DNA of 64,000 bases from Pseudoips prasinana (lineage: Eukaryota; Arthropoda; Insecta; Lepidoptera; Nolidae): contig OX621250.1 of the NCBI GenBank assembly GCA_951640165.1, forward strand, positions 6,510,001-6,574,000, read 5' to 3'. Below, in pieces: positions 10,474 to 21,618 of this stretch (its first letter is position 1; each line of letters starts with the position of its first letter). The notes under the pieces were generated by a model. It had not been told where the DNA came from and ran no database searches. It saw only the letters and a program-made list of their open reading frames with translations. Made by a program: the position numbers and the translations under genes.

Positions 10474-11546
10474 GTGACGCCACATTTCCCTTCAGCATAG
10501 ATGTTCATCCCAAAAATTAAATCACATTATGACTCGGATACATATTATTATGTGAAACTATATTGTACAGGTAGATTATGAAGGAACATTGTTTGTTTGT
10601 AGTATTGCGGACGTGTCTGATTGAGAATATTTTAAAATTAAAAGGCCTCAATTTTTATTTATAGTTTGAAAGCCATACGGAAAAGTATATTTATACGTGT
10701 TAGTAAAGGAAAGCACCTATGCCTCACTTCACCATCCTTAACACTGAAATATTATGCGCTATGGTCTATGGCTCTATTTAGTTTGTTTAATGTTGCTACT
10801 GCTAAAAAATATACGGATGCAGTCAATGATCTCGTAAAACAGGAATATGTGGAAAACGATTGTATGAGAAAAATGGCAGCTAGGTGTGACTCCTAATGAA
10901 AAAACAAAGGCCTAGTGTTACCGGATAATAATTTGGTAGGCAATTCTATTTAGGAACTGCAACTATATTAATAGTAGGTATTTCGGATCAGTTTACAAAT
11001 CGAATGAGTCCCTAATAACTTCAAGGCTTTCATGAAATATATTGAAATTATATTTTGGGAAAAGTTCATTGTTGTCTAACGCTTCTGTATTTTAAAATTT
11101 TTGAAAATATGTTACAATAATTACGAGGTACGCCTGCGGCGCCATTTTGTTTTCTCATATTCAAACAATGTGTGTTTGTTTGTTACCACACGACTCAAGT
11201 AAAATTCAAACGTAACTGACAATGACAGAACGAGATAAAGAAAATCTCGGGTAGGTTTTGTCCCTCCAGTAATGTAGGAAACGGAATTCAACTTCCGTTC
11301 CCACGATCACACTTTTCGTAACGTTCTCGTCATGTATTCTCCAATTCACTTCAAAAGTGGTAAAATAATAAAGTGATAAAATTATGTAATGACTCCAGTA
11401 CGAGCCTGTATAGATAGATATGTAGTTTTATATATGAACAAATGCACAAAATTTCTAAACATTAAACCATCCTAAAGAAAACCAACCTTGAGTTTGAATT
11501 ATAGATTAAAATACTTGTTACTGACTTGTTTTTTTTTTATTTCCAG
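10474..11546. other. Intron without recognised features
   Basis: An isolated 76-residue open frame at 10666-10896 has no splice context or familiar motif and is treated as chance. No repeat was recognised. Confidence 0.4.
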
Positions 11547-11596
11547 ACATTCCCTGTACCTGTTAACACTTACCCAAGAACACCTTACATTAAAAA
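11547..11596 (+). CDS. CDKL-like exon G
   Basis: The acceptor is a long T-run then TTTCCAG and the donor GTAAGT at 11597. It encodes TFPVPVNTYPRTPYIK plus two bases; frame agrees with F and H. Confidence 0.75.
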
Positions 11597-11698
11597 GTAA
11601 GTAGTTAACTCATGACGCGGCTATGACTTTCGAACATAAAAAGCATTGGAATAATTTATTAGAATAATTTTTAACATTTATTGCAATGTGACAAATTG

Positions 11699-11955
11699 CT
11701 GCGTGGCTGGCGGCATAGAATACCGCCTCCCTATGTCATCCCGTGGGGAACGTTGAAGTCAACCAGAGGGAATATCTGGCAGAGAACGGGCAACAGCGTC
11801 TCTCTGTGTACTTTGATCATCTTACTGCGATCGCCAACCCGTCTGCCAAGCGTGGCGATTATGGCATATCCCTCCAAATTATAGACACAACTCCTTGTAG
11901 AAATCTTTTGGGGGGGCCTTTGTCCAGCAGTGGATGACATTCGGCTGAGATAATA
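11699..11955 (+). mobile_element. SINE/LINE-tail family B copy
   Basis: A mosaic repeat: GTGGCTGGCGGCAT..., AGAGAACGGGCAACAGCGTC..., then the RTE-like tail GGCCTTTGTCCAGCAGTGG. Other copies lie at 37908-38158, 46622-46744 plus 47259-47308, 49192-49357 and 60867-61140. Confidence 0.7.
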
Positions 11956-11984
11956 AAAGGCAAATCTAAATTCTAACTGGAAAG

Positions 11985-12180
11985 TCATAAATTTAATCAT
12001 ATTGCGAGTATAGCACCTTCAACTAATCCAGGGTTTGCGCTGACGTAAAACTACAGACAATACGCATTGGCCGATCAAATTTTCGAGTTCCTTTGCTACC
12101 ACCCATAAGGAACATGTAAGTAGGTGCCATCCTTTGACTTTGTTTTAAGATAATGGCCGACTTATATTTTCACAGTGAAT
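11985..12180 (-). mobile_element. tRNA-derived SINE, diverged
   Basis: Aligns along its length with 7925-8125, with a decayed tRNA-like head. Confidence 0.5.
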
Positions 12181-12386
12181 GCTAACTGAGAAGACCCAGC
12201 TAACGTTAGCAGCAAAAAAGATTTTTAAAAATTGTATGTTCATAAAACGTTGACTTAACTGAAAATTTATTTTAACTATTCCCATGATCATTACGACCAT
12301 ATTTTAGATCAGGTTACGTGATCTAATTACAATTCTGAACATGACATATTTTAGGTATGATCGCCAACAACCCTATAAAAGGATAA

Positions 12387-12556
12387 TCTACTATATAAAA
12401 ATAAGTCGAGTTTTCCTTCCTGACGCTATAACTCCAGAACGCACGAACCGATTTCCACGGTTTTGCATTCGTTGGAAAGGTCTCGAGCTCCGTGAGGTTT
12501 ATAGCAAAAAAAAATTATAAAATTTAACGCGAGTAACACCGCGGGGCACAGCTAGT
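12387..12556 (+). mobile_element. Non-autonomous Helitron
   Basis: Begins TCTACTATATAAAA and ends GCGGGGCACAGCTAGT, the 5'-TC and CTAGT-3' ends of rolling-circle elements, with the GC-rich sub-terminal hairpin region. No inverted termini. Confidence 0.7.
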
Positions 12557-12959
12557 TACTTATAAATAGAGATCGGATAATCGGATGGAAAGTAAATTTT
12601 TGGTTAACGATTTATGGAAGCGGCTTCTTATCATTTTGTATCTGTCACGCATTACTGATAAAAAATTAAGAAAAAGCAAAGCATACGTTATAACAAGGCA
12701 ACTGTTATTAGTGTCAAATTGGGTTTCTCCATCTCATGGAGTATACACTTTTTGAATTTCCCGGGATCACTAGAATTTTCCGTTAACAACTCAACTATAG
12801 GTAAATGTGCATCCGATTATTCGATCTTTCCTTATAACCCTGTATATTCATACAGGTACTACCGTAAAACGGTAAATAGAAATTTGTCGGTGAATAGAGA
12901 GAGACTGGTACGAAAATTTTGTACCAGTCTTCTTTTCAGTCGGTTCTTTTGTATAGATA

Positions 12960-13215
12960 TTGTGGTCGTCACTCGAGAACCTTTCTGCCCCAGCGGCCGT
13001 CGGCTCTACGAGCTATGTGCCCTGCCCACTGTCTCTTCAGCTTGGCAATCCTTCGGGCTTTGTCGGGCACTTTTGCTCGCCTGCGGATTTTCGATGATCT
13101 TGTGAGGGTCGCTGGAAGTCGCTGGATGCGGATAGCGTAAGAGCGACAATTGTGGAGATCTTTTGGGGAGGCCTTTGTCCAGTAGTGGGCGTTTTTCGGG
13201 TAATATAATGATGAT
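12960..13215. mobile_element. RTE-like LINE 3' end with inverted 5' part
   Basis: From about 13092 to 13215 the LINE tail is on the + strand (GATCTTGTGAGGGTCGCTGG ... GGCCTTTGTCCAGTAG, ATGATGATG). From about 12960 to 13091 the neighbouring upstream part of the same ORF is on the - strand. This order is that expected for a twin-primed, 5'-inverted insertion. Confidence 0.7.
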
Positions 13216-13338
13216 GATAGATATTGACCCCATCTCTTTTTACCGCCGCGCGTTCTATTCATCCCTTTTTACCGATATTCAAAAGCTCAAAACTGTCTGA
13301 GCTTTGAAGTCGAAGATAATGATGACGGTGATTTTCAG

Positions 13339-13445
13339 GGTAAACAATAAGTTGGTAATGGATGAGGAACTGCTCCGTGGCCGTGCTGCAGCCAAGAAGA
13401 TCAACAAGAAAGCTGCTGAACTTTCACTACCTTACGTGCCGGGAG
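13339..13445 (+). CDS. CDKL-like exon H
   Basis: The acceptor is GATTTTCAG and the donor GTAGGT at 13446. It encodes VNNKLVMDEELLRGRAAAKK, then a Lys-rich helix and LPYVPG; coiled-coil-like and basic. Seven bases further, GTACCT at 13453 is a second, weaker donor that would change the frame used in the next exon. Confidence 0.75.
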
Positions 13446-14302
13446 GTAGGTACCTTAATATAGATGATTATTTTTACTCCCAACGTATTCGAGGTACTTA
13501 TGCTCAAATGCTATTTTCCCTTAAGCGGTGTAGAACCAGCGCAGGCGCATGTGCTCCTCTATTGCGTTTAATGAAAAGTTACAGCGAAAATTTGACTGAT
13601 ATCGATATCTTTGCTCTGCCTTTAGAACAACCAGTATTATTTAAAAAATAATCTCTTCTCAATGTAGTGTTTTATCCAAATATGTTGTGTTTCTATTATT
13701 ATTGATTGATATAAGTAATTTAGTTCAATATTTTAAAGTATAATTTTAATAACAGTTATTGCTAAAGTTTGCTTCTGCCCTACACAAATATTTTACTTTA
13801 GTTAGTACCTATATTACCTTATGGTTAACGGTGCTGGTTGCGTGTTGATAACGCAATTATAATGATATTTTTTTTATCAAGAAAAAATTATATCTATTTA
13901 TATTAAAAATAATTAATAATAAACCAAGCTATAGACAGTTGCGTAGCTGGACTAGGTTAAACCTGTACAACAGGCGTTCTCACGGCTTAAAAAGTATACT
14001 TATCATTTGTAAAAGATTTAAACAATATTTAACTATACAAAATTACCTTAATTTAGAATACTAAATAACTCCTCAATTTCAAGTCATTTTTTGTAAAAAT
14101 TACAGACTATTATTTAACAATTTATATAATTCAGGTTAATTGTTTAATATTGTATAATTTTTGGTAGACTAAAGAAATTAAATAAATAAATGACGATGAT
14201 TATAATAAATATAAGCGGTGTGGTTTCCGGCCCATAAACAATAACAGGGACACCCAGACCAAGACAAATAGACATGTTCGTGAACAAAAATATTTGTATT
14301 GT

Positions 14303-14437
14303 ACAGACTACAGCCCGTCAAGCTACCCCAATCTGTCAAATTCCCCCAATTGAAAGTGAACCTTATGCTTATGTAATGAAGTTGAAAATCTATAAAAGAA
14401 AATTGACAGATTGGAGTAGCTGGATGTGCTGGCGTCT
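14303..14437. mobile_element. MITE with CTACCCCAATCTGTCAAATT termini
   Basis: Terminal inverted repeats of about 35-40 bp (left: ...AGCTACCCCAATCTGTCAAA; right its complement with a substitution). The same family occurs at 49491-49730, 51551-51683, 52257-52389 and 60627-60768. Confidence 0.7.
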
Positions 14438-14508
14438 GAACGAGGTACGGGAGGTTCACTACTAACTGTGTCTCAAAAATTGCCAAATATGTATACAAAA
14501 TGCTTATG

Positions 14509-14775
14509 TAACTGGCCTGTTGGGCTATTAGTTAATGACCCACACTGCTCAACCAGAGGTGGTGGGTTTGCTCCCCACTCAGGATAATTCTGCGTGTGAT
14601 GAGCGTGATTATTTGTTCTTCGTCTGGGTATTATTCATCAATAATTTGTAAGGTTTTAGAGATATATATATGTAAGTATGTTTATCAGTAAGTTGTATGG
14701 TTGCCATAGTACAATGTCTGCTTAGTTTGGGATCAGAAGTCAGTGTGTTAGTTGTCTCAAGATATTTATTATTAT
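14509..14775 (+). mobile_element. tRNA-derived SINE
   Basis: tRNA-like head then TGTGTGATGAGCGTGATTATT and the shared tail GTCTGCTTAGTTTGGGATCAG, which also ends copies near 5464-5780, 8325-8395, 34725-34785 (inverse) and 59960-60065. Confidence 0.6.
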
Positions 14776-14946
14776 CATTTATTGGCAGTTAACCGTCAAC
14801 TAATGTAGCGTGGCTTTGCTATGAATCAACGCGAATAACACGCATTCTAGTAAAAAGAAACGAAAACACACTAGTTATTCTTATTGTATCTTTAGTAATT
14901 TGGTAACAAAATTATCCATAAAAGAATATTCGTTTTGAATTCACAG

Positions 14947-14991
14947 TATCATGCCAACTGAGATCTACGGGAATGAAGTCGAGAGCAAAAG
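14947..14991 (+). CDS. CDKL-like exon I
   Basis: The acceptor is AATTCACAG; the donor GTAACA at 14992. Two frames are usable. With the strong donor of exon H it reads VSCQLRSTGMKSRAK; with the weaker donor at 13453 it reads SIMPTEIYGNEVESK, which looks more protein-like. The downstream exon has a matching acceptor for each choice. Confidence 0.55.
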
Positions 14992-15385
14992 GTAACAATA
15001 TTTAACTGCAAATCAAATATCTTCCTTTTACATTCCAAATATTTCCGAATCCTCAGCAAAAATACTGAAAAGCAAATAGTTATCTCAAAATATTATAATT
15101 TCAATTATTTATTATTTTATACGCGTTACTATTTTATTTAAAGTGGATTTGGTTCCGAGCGTTGTATGGCCGCAGTAATAACCTAACCTACTTTTCTAGT
15201 AGCAAAATACATTTTCAGTTTGATGTGCGATCAGTATATTTGATATGAAAGTTATTTAATTGATTAATATAAATGAATGGGTGATAAGATATTTGATGTG
15301 CATTTAAAAAGATCCCTATAACATTATCACGTTTAAGTCAAAATTGATGGACCCTATTAATGTTTTGTTATATTTATTGTAATAG

Positions 15386-15471
15386 CAAGCAACAGTCCCG
15401 TGAAGAAGGTGAAGAAACCACTTCCACATCACACGATGTCCAAAGCCAGCTATGACAACTGGGATGGCATT
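15386..15471 (+). CDS. CDKL-like exon J
   Basis: It encodes SPVKKVKKPLPHHTMSKAS and on to DNWDGI in both models, entered either from the acceptor at 15385 (TAATAG) or at 15395 (CAACAG). Leaves in phase 0 at the donor GTTAGT. If unspliced, the frame ends at TAA 15487-15489. Confidence 0.65.
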
Positions 15472-15599
15472 GTTAGTATTAGTTCATAACAGTATTCATA
15501 TTCATTTATTCATCTGTATTAGTGTAGTATTCGTATTTATTACTTCGCAAAAATTATTATTAATTATCCTCTGACAAAACTGTAGATGTTCTCAAGAAA

Positions 15600-16085
15600 T
15601 GCCAGGTCAGGACCCTAAACCGAGTATATACAAAGAATATAATGACAGTACCTAAACAAGGTCACCCAAAGAGCAATGGAGAGGGCTATGCTCGCAGTTT
15701 CCCTCCGGGATCGAATCAGAAATGTCGAAATCCGCAGGCGAACCAAAGTCACCGACATAGCCCGAAGAATTGCCAAGCTGAAGTGGCACATAGCTCGTAG
15801 AGCCGACGGCCGTTGGGGCAGAAAGGTTCTCGAGTGGCGACCACGAACCGGAAGGCGCAGCGTGGGCAGGCCCCCTACAAGATGGACCGATGATCTTGTG
15901 CGGGTCGCTGGAAACTGCTGGATGCGAATAGCACAAGACCGGCAATTGTGGAGATCTTTGGGGGAGGCCTTTGTCCAGTAGTGGACGTCTTTCGGCTGAT
16001 ATGATGATGATGATGAGGACCTAAACAAGGCAGAAGAGTTGTGCAAAGATCGTGACAAATGGAAATTCGTTGTCTCTGCCTAGCT
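15600..16085 (+). mobile_element. LINE tail carrying a nested RTE-like LINE
   Basis: The outer fragment (15600-15661 and 16019-16085) matches the 3' end of the LINE in the BEL envelope (AATATAATGACAGTA..., AAAGATCGTGACAAATGGAA). Inside it, 15662-16018 is an RTE-like LINE 3' end (ORF: KVTDIARRIAKLK, RWGRKVLEWRPRTGRRS, RPPTRWTDDLVRVAG, LWRSLGEAFVQ) ending in TGATGATGATGA. The direct repeat ACCTAAACAAGG at 15650-15661 and 16019-16030 is its target duplication. Confidence 0.75.
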
Positions 16086-16519
16086 GTCTGCCTTTCATCT
16101 AGCCGTCTGTAACTGCCCGAGCCGAAGTTCAAAACTCACGGGCGGTCGCCTCAGGCGTTGGTTAATTAGTTGGAAGTTGTATATGCCTTGGTAGATTGAA
16201 CAGTTAAACAGTGAAAACCTTATAGGCTACGAGCTAGCAGCTTGCTAAGACAGATCCGAGTCCATAAAAACATAGTCTGAAGTAGCCTTTGAACCATCTG
16301 TAAATATGGTAGTTTAGGTAGGATTTGGCTCTTGTGGCTAGATACTGGATTTAAACAAAGTCTGAGACCTGAGTTTAAAAACAGTAAATAAAAACAAGTT
16401 CCCAATTTGATTCGATTTGACATCTTCTCTAACATTTTAACACATAGTGATAAACTTATCGACAAATTCGATTGCATTCCAAGTTACTGGTTTGATTTTT
16501 ATAAATGTTATGCTTCCAG

Positions 16520-16579
16520 CGTAGCGGGGTGGAGTTGACGGTGAGCGCGCGGTCACCCACCAACCTGCCGTACATGTGA
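16520..16579 (+). CDS. CDKL-like exon K (terminal)
   Basis: The acceptor is TATGCTTCCAG at 16519. It encodes RSGVELTVSARSPTNLPYM and ends at TGA 16577-16579. GC-rich, phase 0 as required by exon J. Confidence 0.7.
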   Translation, partial: RSGVELTVSARSPTNLPYM

Positions 16580-17880
16580 CTGTGTCGGGGCTACTGGTGG
16601 CGCTACCAGTAACCATGGCAACTACTCGCTATCGAACGTTAATATAGAAGACATGAACCATAAACTTTGAGGTAAATTAGACGTATACATTAAAACCTGG
16701 TCATTGGTAACAGAAAGAGAGGTATTACAAGTTATTAAAGGAAAATTTGTCCGCAATGTAGAAACGCCAGCCAAATTTGTATATTGATTAGTGTTGCAAT
16801 TTGTTCTATACAAGTAATACAAATGAAAGGGACAGTAATATAATTAATTATAGCCCGTCAGAAGAAAATCTTGATTAGAATCTATTAACACTTAAATGCC
16901 AATATCGCATTAGTGCTCACCCAACACAGATAGTTGAGCTAGGGTCTGCCTTTGTCATTTTGTTTGATTTCTATACCCGGTGTACACAACGACTCTGAGT
17001 GAACCAAATGTCAATTGGTATGAGTTGTAAAGAGATGTCATCGGTAGGGAGAAATTGTTTATGGAAAATTAATTACTAAGTCAAGCGAAGCATTTTCATT
17101 TTGTGTTGGAAATGTGTTCGAAATATAATTGCGATGGCGATAGTGTGATATTTTTATAATTGTAATGTCCTTTGATTACAATCTTGTATAGACAAAATTG
17201 GTATAAATATATGTTTTGCCGTGTTATTGATTTCATTAAAATTAAGGCAATCGCCCGTGATCAAACATTTCAGTCTGCTTTGTAGGTTGGTAGACTTTTT
17301 ATGTATGACCGAGTTACTTCTCTTTCTATAAACAAATGAATATTAAATCAATTTTTTGTCTCATGTCTTCTGTATAAATGTTCATCTTTGACCATATTAT
17401 TATACTCGTAAAGACTGCTCATCCAAAGTTTATGAGAAAGACGTTACATGTTTCATCATAAATTATTAAATTTGAAGTATCCTATGTGTTATTACCAATA
17501 AATTTCTAGATAAACCAATTATTTTGGTGACATCAATCATTAACAGAACCATAAACAATGAATGACTTAAAAAAAAATCGTCTTACATATTATTGAAAAA
17601 AATCGCAATATCACAATTGATTATTGATATTTAAGTTAATTATTTTAGTTTTAACATCATCTATTTTTCCTTAGTTATTGATTACAGTTTCTATTATTTT
17701 ATTTATGTGACATGGAAATGGATTGTCAATGGACATGCCAAAAGGTTTTTAGAGGAAAGCATTTTGTTATTTTGACACGTTTTGCCGCTGAGTGTCAACG
17801 GCAAATGAGATGGATTTTGTAAATATGTATAGTGTTACATTTTATTACACGCGATATTAATAAACACTTGAAAAATACTG
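16580..17880 (+). other. Probable 3' UTR of the CDKL-like gene
   Basis: Free of recognisable repeats in contrast to the introns, which fits transcribed, single-copy sequence. Candidate AATAAA signals lie near 17498 and at 17859-17864, the second followed by a GT-rich stretch (GGTTTGTTTTTGTATTG). Confidence 0.45.
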
Positions 17881-17920
17881 GTTTGTTTTTGTATTGTACC
17901 TAATTTATGAGAATACTTCG

Positions 17921-18115
17921 TCATCATCATCATATCAACCGAAAGACGCCTTGCTAGACAAAGGCCTTCCCCAAAGATGTCCACAAATGCCAGTCTTGCG
18001 CTACCCGCATTCCGCTGTAGAGAACCTGCTCACTTTGGGTCTTTCGGTTTGTGGTCACCACTAGAGAACCTTTCTGCTCCAGTAGCCGTCGGTTCTACGA
18101 GCTATGTGCCCTGTG
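17921..18115 (-). mobile_element. RTE-like LINE 3' fragment
   Basis: Inverse copy of the GGCCTTTGTCCAGCAG tail and adjacent ORF end, starting from TCATCATCATCATATCA. Confidence 0.7.
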
Positions 18116-18171
18116 AGAAATCATACCTACCTACTTAGGTACTTAAAATTTTTGGGTCTAGTATTAGCACT

Positions 18172-18348
18172 AAGGGCCTATGCAGACCACGTTTGTAGCG
18201 ATACACACGCGCGTTAGCATCGCGTTTGTATCGATAAAAACAAAATCAAAATAGCGGCGCGCTTTTATCCTATGGAGGATAAAAGCGCGCCGTCAACCCA
18301 CGTTTTAGAAACGGCGCGCTTAAAAAACGTGGTGCGCATAGGCCCTAA
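18172..18348. mobile_element. PIF/Harbinger-like MITE
   Basis: Termini GGGCCTATGC..CCACGTTT are inverted at the two ends and flanked by TAA on both sides, the 3-bp target typical of PIF/Harbinger. Its centre (18255-18292) is a perfect hairpin with 17-bp arms (CGGCGCGCTTTTATCCT) and the loop ATGG. Confidence 0.65.
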
Positions 18349-20164
18349 ATGGCGCAGATAAATTAAACTATAAGAGCTAGTTTGGTTTACTTTTGCAGCT
18401 ATTTTACTGGGAGCACTTACTTCATTTAGAATTAGGCCTAGTAGCTACAGGGCCCAGGTAAGACCAATCTTAAATCTCGGACTCTAAGAAAAAAAGTCTT
18501 AAATCCTAAATGTATATAAGGCGAAATTAACAGACAGTTTTCATCCCGATAGGATTTACGAGAGCGACAGGGTAGAAACCTTCCTCAATAAATATTATTA
18601 GGATATAGTTCTCGTAAGAATTAAGATTAAAAAGAGCGTTATAATAAAATTGGAATTCATAAGACCAGATTGTATCAGTCTTATTAAAACGCCATCGCCT
18701 GTTGTATAATTATACAACAGATCATGGATTTCATGTCCCGCGTACGCGAATCTTCAAGACCTCATACTGAGCTGTCGCTGAAGTAATGTTTACCACCCTG
18801 GAAAGTGTACGTAGTTAGCCGGTGGTTTAGAGTATTAGACTTATTACTCCTCACTTCTTATTGTTGGTATTCGTATCCCCGCGTTACGGTATGGAAAATA
18901 CAAGCAAAATAGAAAAAATATAGGTTGGGCTTTTTGTTGTTTAAAATAAAAGATATTTTAATGAGACTATTAGAAAAAATAAAAACAATAAAACTACTGA
19001 CATATTTTTCACAATTATTACATTTATTATTATTCTAGTTGGCAGTTAATGACTAAAGTACAATAATATCATAGATCGATAAGTCATCTATGAACAATAC
19101 GAATGGCATACAAAATCGCTATAAAATAACAGCTTAACACGAACTCCGATTTCTGTGATCAATGTAACTTTGGCTTAATTTATCAGAACTCGGGTCTACA
19201 GAAATATATTCAGCTTACGTTAACACGTTTATCTTATATTAGTATATTTACAACGAGCCTTACAATCATTTTAATTTCCATTTAGAAATTATAACCCTAT
19301 AAAGTATATTTGATTTGGACAAATATTTGAGTGTGTGGGATAACGTAAGCTATAATATATTTCCGTTTTGAAGCAGTTGGTAATACTGAAGCGCTAAATG
19401 TTGAAGGACTGCTAGATATCACATTAGCCTACACGACAATTAAATTACAAATTTTTGTTCATTAATTAGTTACTGCTAATGAAATGCATAATATTTAAAT
19501 AATAAGAACTTTCGAACTATCGAGATCAACTTAATCTATAAAGTTTTATAATTATGTTCGTAAAGTAGCACCAATATTGTTATATGATATGAAGGCACTT
19601 TTACAGTTTCTACACTTGGTCGAATCTATTTTAGTCTCAATGAAAATCGTCATAGAGTAAAAATAAAAGTAGTTATCTATGTTTAGTGAGCATGGAATGA
19701 TTTACAGTGCCTGTACAAAGTAAGTATAAGTATAATAATTAGGTACATATACAGTTTAGCCATTGTTGCAGGTACAAGGAAAGAATTTTCATTGCAGATT
19801 TTAATTGTAAACATTTTGATGTATATTATATTGGATGTAAGAAAAATTTGTCAACGTCCATAAGCGTACATTTTTGAGATATTTAATGCTAATTATCAAA
19901 TCTTACTCTTAAACTTCAGACAAATGCTCTGATCTTCAAGTCTTGTATTTAATGTTAATGAAACCTCTATAGAATGCGAATGAAACCTCTATAGAATATA
20001 AAAACGTTTATGAAACGCCAGCACGTTCCTTACGTAGTGCGTTTCATTTAAGTTGGGACACCGCCAGAAGTAAAAAATACAACTTACAAAGAATATATTA
20101 CAATGTGTTTCTGTAATCATCCCCCACAACAACGGCATTAATAAACAGACGCTTTAACCTAGAG
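18349..20164. other. Intergenic or 3'-UTR sequence between convergent genes
   Basis: No coding exon or clear repeat. A perfect 22-bp palindrome lies at 18699-18720. Complement of ATTAAA near 19947 could be a poly(A) signal for the SH2D4-like gene on the - strand. Confidence 0.4.
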
Positions 20165-20277
20165 CTACACTAGCAGATTCAAGATGTCAGGCGTGTGCGC
20201 CGGTGCACGCGGCGTGATCAGCAGTTCCCCGCCAGACTCCGTGATGGGGACTGTCTTATGGTAGTTTATGAGATCAG
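20165..20277 (-). CDS. SH2D4-like terminal exon
   Basis: The acceptor is TTTTCTTCCAG. It encodes the end of the SH2 domain, DLINYHKTVPITESGGELL, then a short tail to TAG (complement of 20165-20167). The YHK..I..SGGELL block matches the SH2D4A C-terminus. Confidence 0.9.
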
Positions 20278-20689
20278 CTGGAAGAAAAGTACAATAGAAA
20301 ATGTGAATGAAAATGTGTCTAAATATTGCTCTCTGGTACTAACACATGCTTTAACATTTTTTCATAAAGCATGTTTATGATTAACATTTTTAACTGGCAA
20401 TGGAGCTCAGTAGCACTGCATCATCCCCATAACTTAATGCATATACCTACAAATCTGCTACCGTTCGACATAGAAGTTTGTGAATGAAGACCACAGAATA
20501 GAAAAATTATTGCAACTTATATAAGTAGATAAAGGTTAAAAAGACGCGAGAAAATACTTTAACAATCCAGATTGTTAGTAAGATTAGGACTTTAGTGGGC
20601 AGCTTCCACCATTTTTAGTAGGGGTCAGTCCGTAAGCCACAAGTTGAGAAGTAAAGAAGATTTTTAGATTTGCAGCGTAGTTCCCTTAC
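20278..20689 (-). other. Intron between the two SH2 exons
   Basis: No repeat or gene seen. Confidence 0.5.
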
Positions 20690-20884
20690 CAAGTGTATCA
20701 TGTGTGAGTGAGCCAGTGGGTAGCAGACGGTACGCAGGAGCAGCTTCCACTAAGTAATGCTTGCACCTGTCCCGCGCTCGGTACGTGACTGCATAGCCCC
20801 ACACGCGCTCGGATACGCGAACCAAGAACGTTCCCGGAGAAGCATTGGAAAGTGCAGTTTCCGCTTCTATGCGGCTGATCAGAC
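20690..20884 (-). CDS. SH2D4-like exon: core of SH2 domain
   Basis: It encodes GLISRIEAETALSNASPGTF, then FLVRVSERVWGYAV and KHYLVEA. Arg of FLVR is the expected phosphotyrosine contact; VWGYAVTYR and KHYLV match SH2D4A WGYTLSYR and KHFLV. Acceptor TTCTCTTCTAG, donor GTAAGG. Confidence 0.95.
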
Positions 20885-20904
20885 CTAGAAGAGAAAACAA
20901 TAAA

Positions 20905-21035
20905 GAAAAGCGATTCCCCGGGACCTGCCTGAGCCTCATCGCACAGTGTCATTTCATTGTGTGCCACTGTTGATCCTGGCTTACGGATGTTGCAGTGGTG
21001 GGTAAGAGAGAGGGACTAGTCCCGAGTATTATTTA
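20905..21035. repeat. Dispersed repeat, copy 1
   Basis: GCGATTCCCCGGG, then CTGAGCCTCA, CATTTCATTG.GTGCCACTGTT and ATCCTGGCTTAC recur in the same order at 39420-39535. Short pieces also occur near 23585-23635. It begins only about 20 bp from the acceptor of the SH2 core exon. Confidence 0.6.
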
Positions 21036-21510
21036 AAAAAAAGAAAGAATTGTTGTTATTGTCCAATACTGGAAAAGTAAGATTGTTTTTTGTTGACGTA
21101 TTTCTCTAACCCCCTTTGGTTGAAAACATACCAAAAGCTACGGAACAAATATATATATACCCAAACTTTTCAAAGTTAGTTTTTTGGACCAAAAGTTACT
21201 AAATCTAGCTTTTATTTGGAAAGTTATTTGTTTTTGCCCAGGATGCTGTGAAGCAGTATTGTATTTTACCACACTCTCACATGGGTCCAAAAGTATAAAC
21301 TAACCATGATACGGTAGCATATATTTATTGACCTTTTAGTAACTATTATGGGTAACTGGCTATGACACTTAATAGTCAGAATAGGTGCAAACTTATCCTT
21401 TCAATTGACAACTTGAGTTGCAACGCTTAGGCAATCTAACCTGTGTGATTTTGGTGGCAATAATTATGCTGTGACAAATCCACTCAAAATATACTACTAG
21501 GATTGCTTAC

Positions 21511-21618
21511 CATGGAACCATTCAACGGGTTTCTTGTTCTCATCAAGTCCAACGCCACGTTTCAGTTCGTGTGTACGGAACCACTCTACCACAGCCTCTT
21601 TGTTTGGCGGCTTTCCCG
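21511..21618 (-). CDS. SH2D4-like exon: linker and start of SH2
   Basis: It encodes GKPPNKEAVVEWF, a charged linker and KPVEWFHG, the start of the SH2 fold. Acceptor AAATTCCAG, donor GTAAGC; phase agrees on both sides. Confidence 0.9.

Larger units (their letters stand above)
13446..14946. other. Intron with a MITE and a SINE
   Basis: MITE at 14303-14437 and tRNA-derived SINE at about 14509-14775 (head GGTGGGTTTGCTCCCC). The rest is AT-rich with no gene. Confidence 0.5.
4596..17880 (+). other. CDKL2/3-like protein kinase gene, 3' part (gene span)
   Basis: Eleven exons with compatible phases encode the last stretch of a kinase C-lobe and a tail of roughly 230 residues. The kinase part carries GKLAPRHQ, then ACLRTEPRARP with the invariant Arg of subdomain XI, then LLRHKYF..DGF and a basic ELRKKL. 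From memory of the family, human CDKL2 and CDKL3 have a closely similar G.L.PRHQ block and an LLHH.(Y/F)F..DGF..F..EL block at this point, so a CDKL2/3-type Ser/Thr kinase is the best match. The rest of the catalytic domain must be left of the window. The tail is rich in Pro, Ser, Lys and Arg and has no domain I recognise. Introns are loaded with SINEs and LINEs. The gene converges on the SH2D4-like gene. Another CMGC kinase remains possible. Confidence 0.7.

Noticed and set aside
10666..10896. 76-residue open frame
   Set aside because: It lies in an intron, has no splice or promoter context, and no motif.
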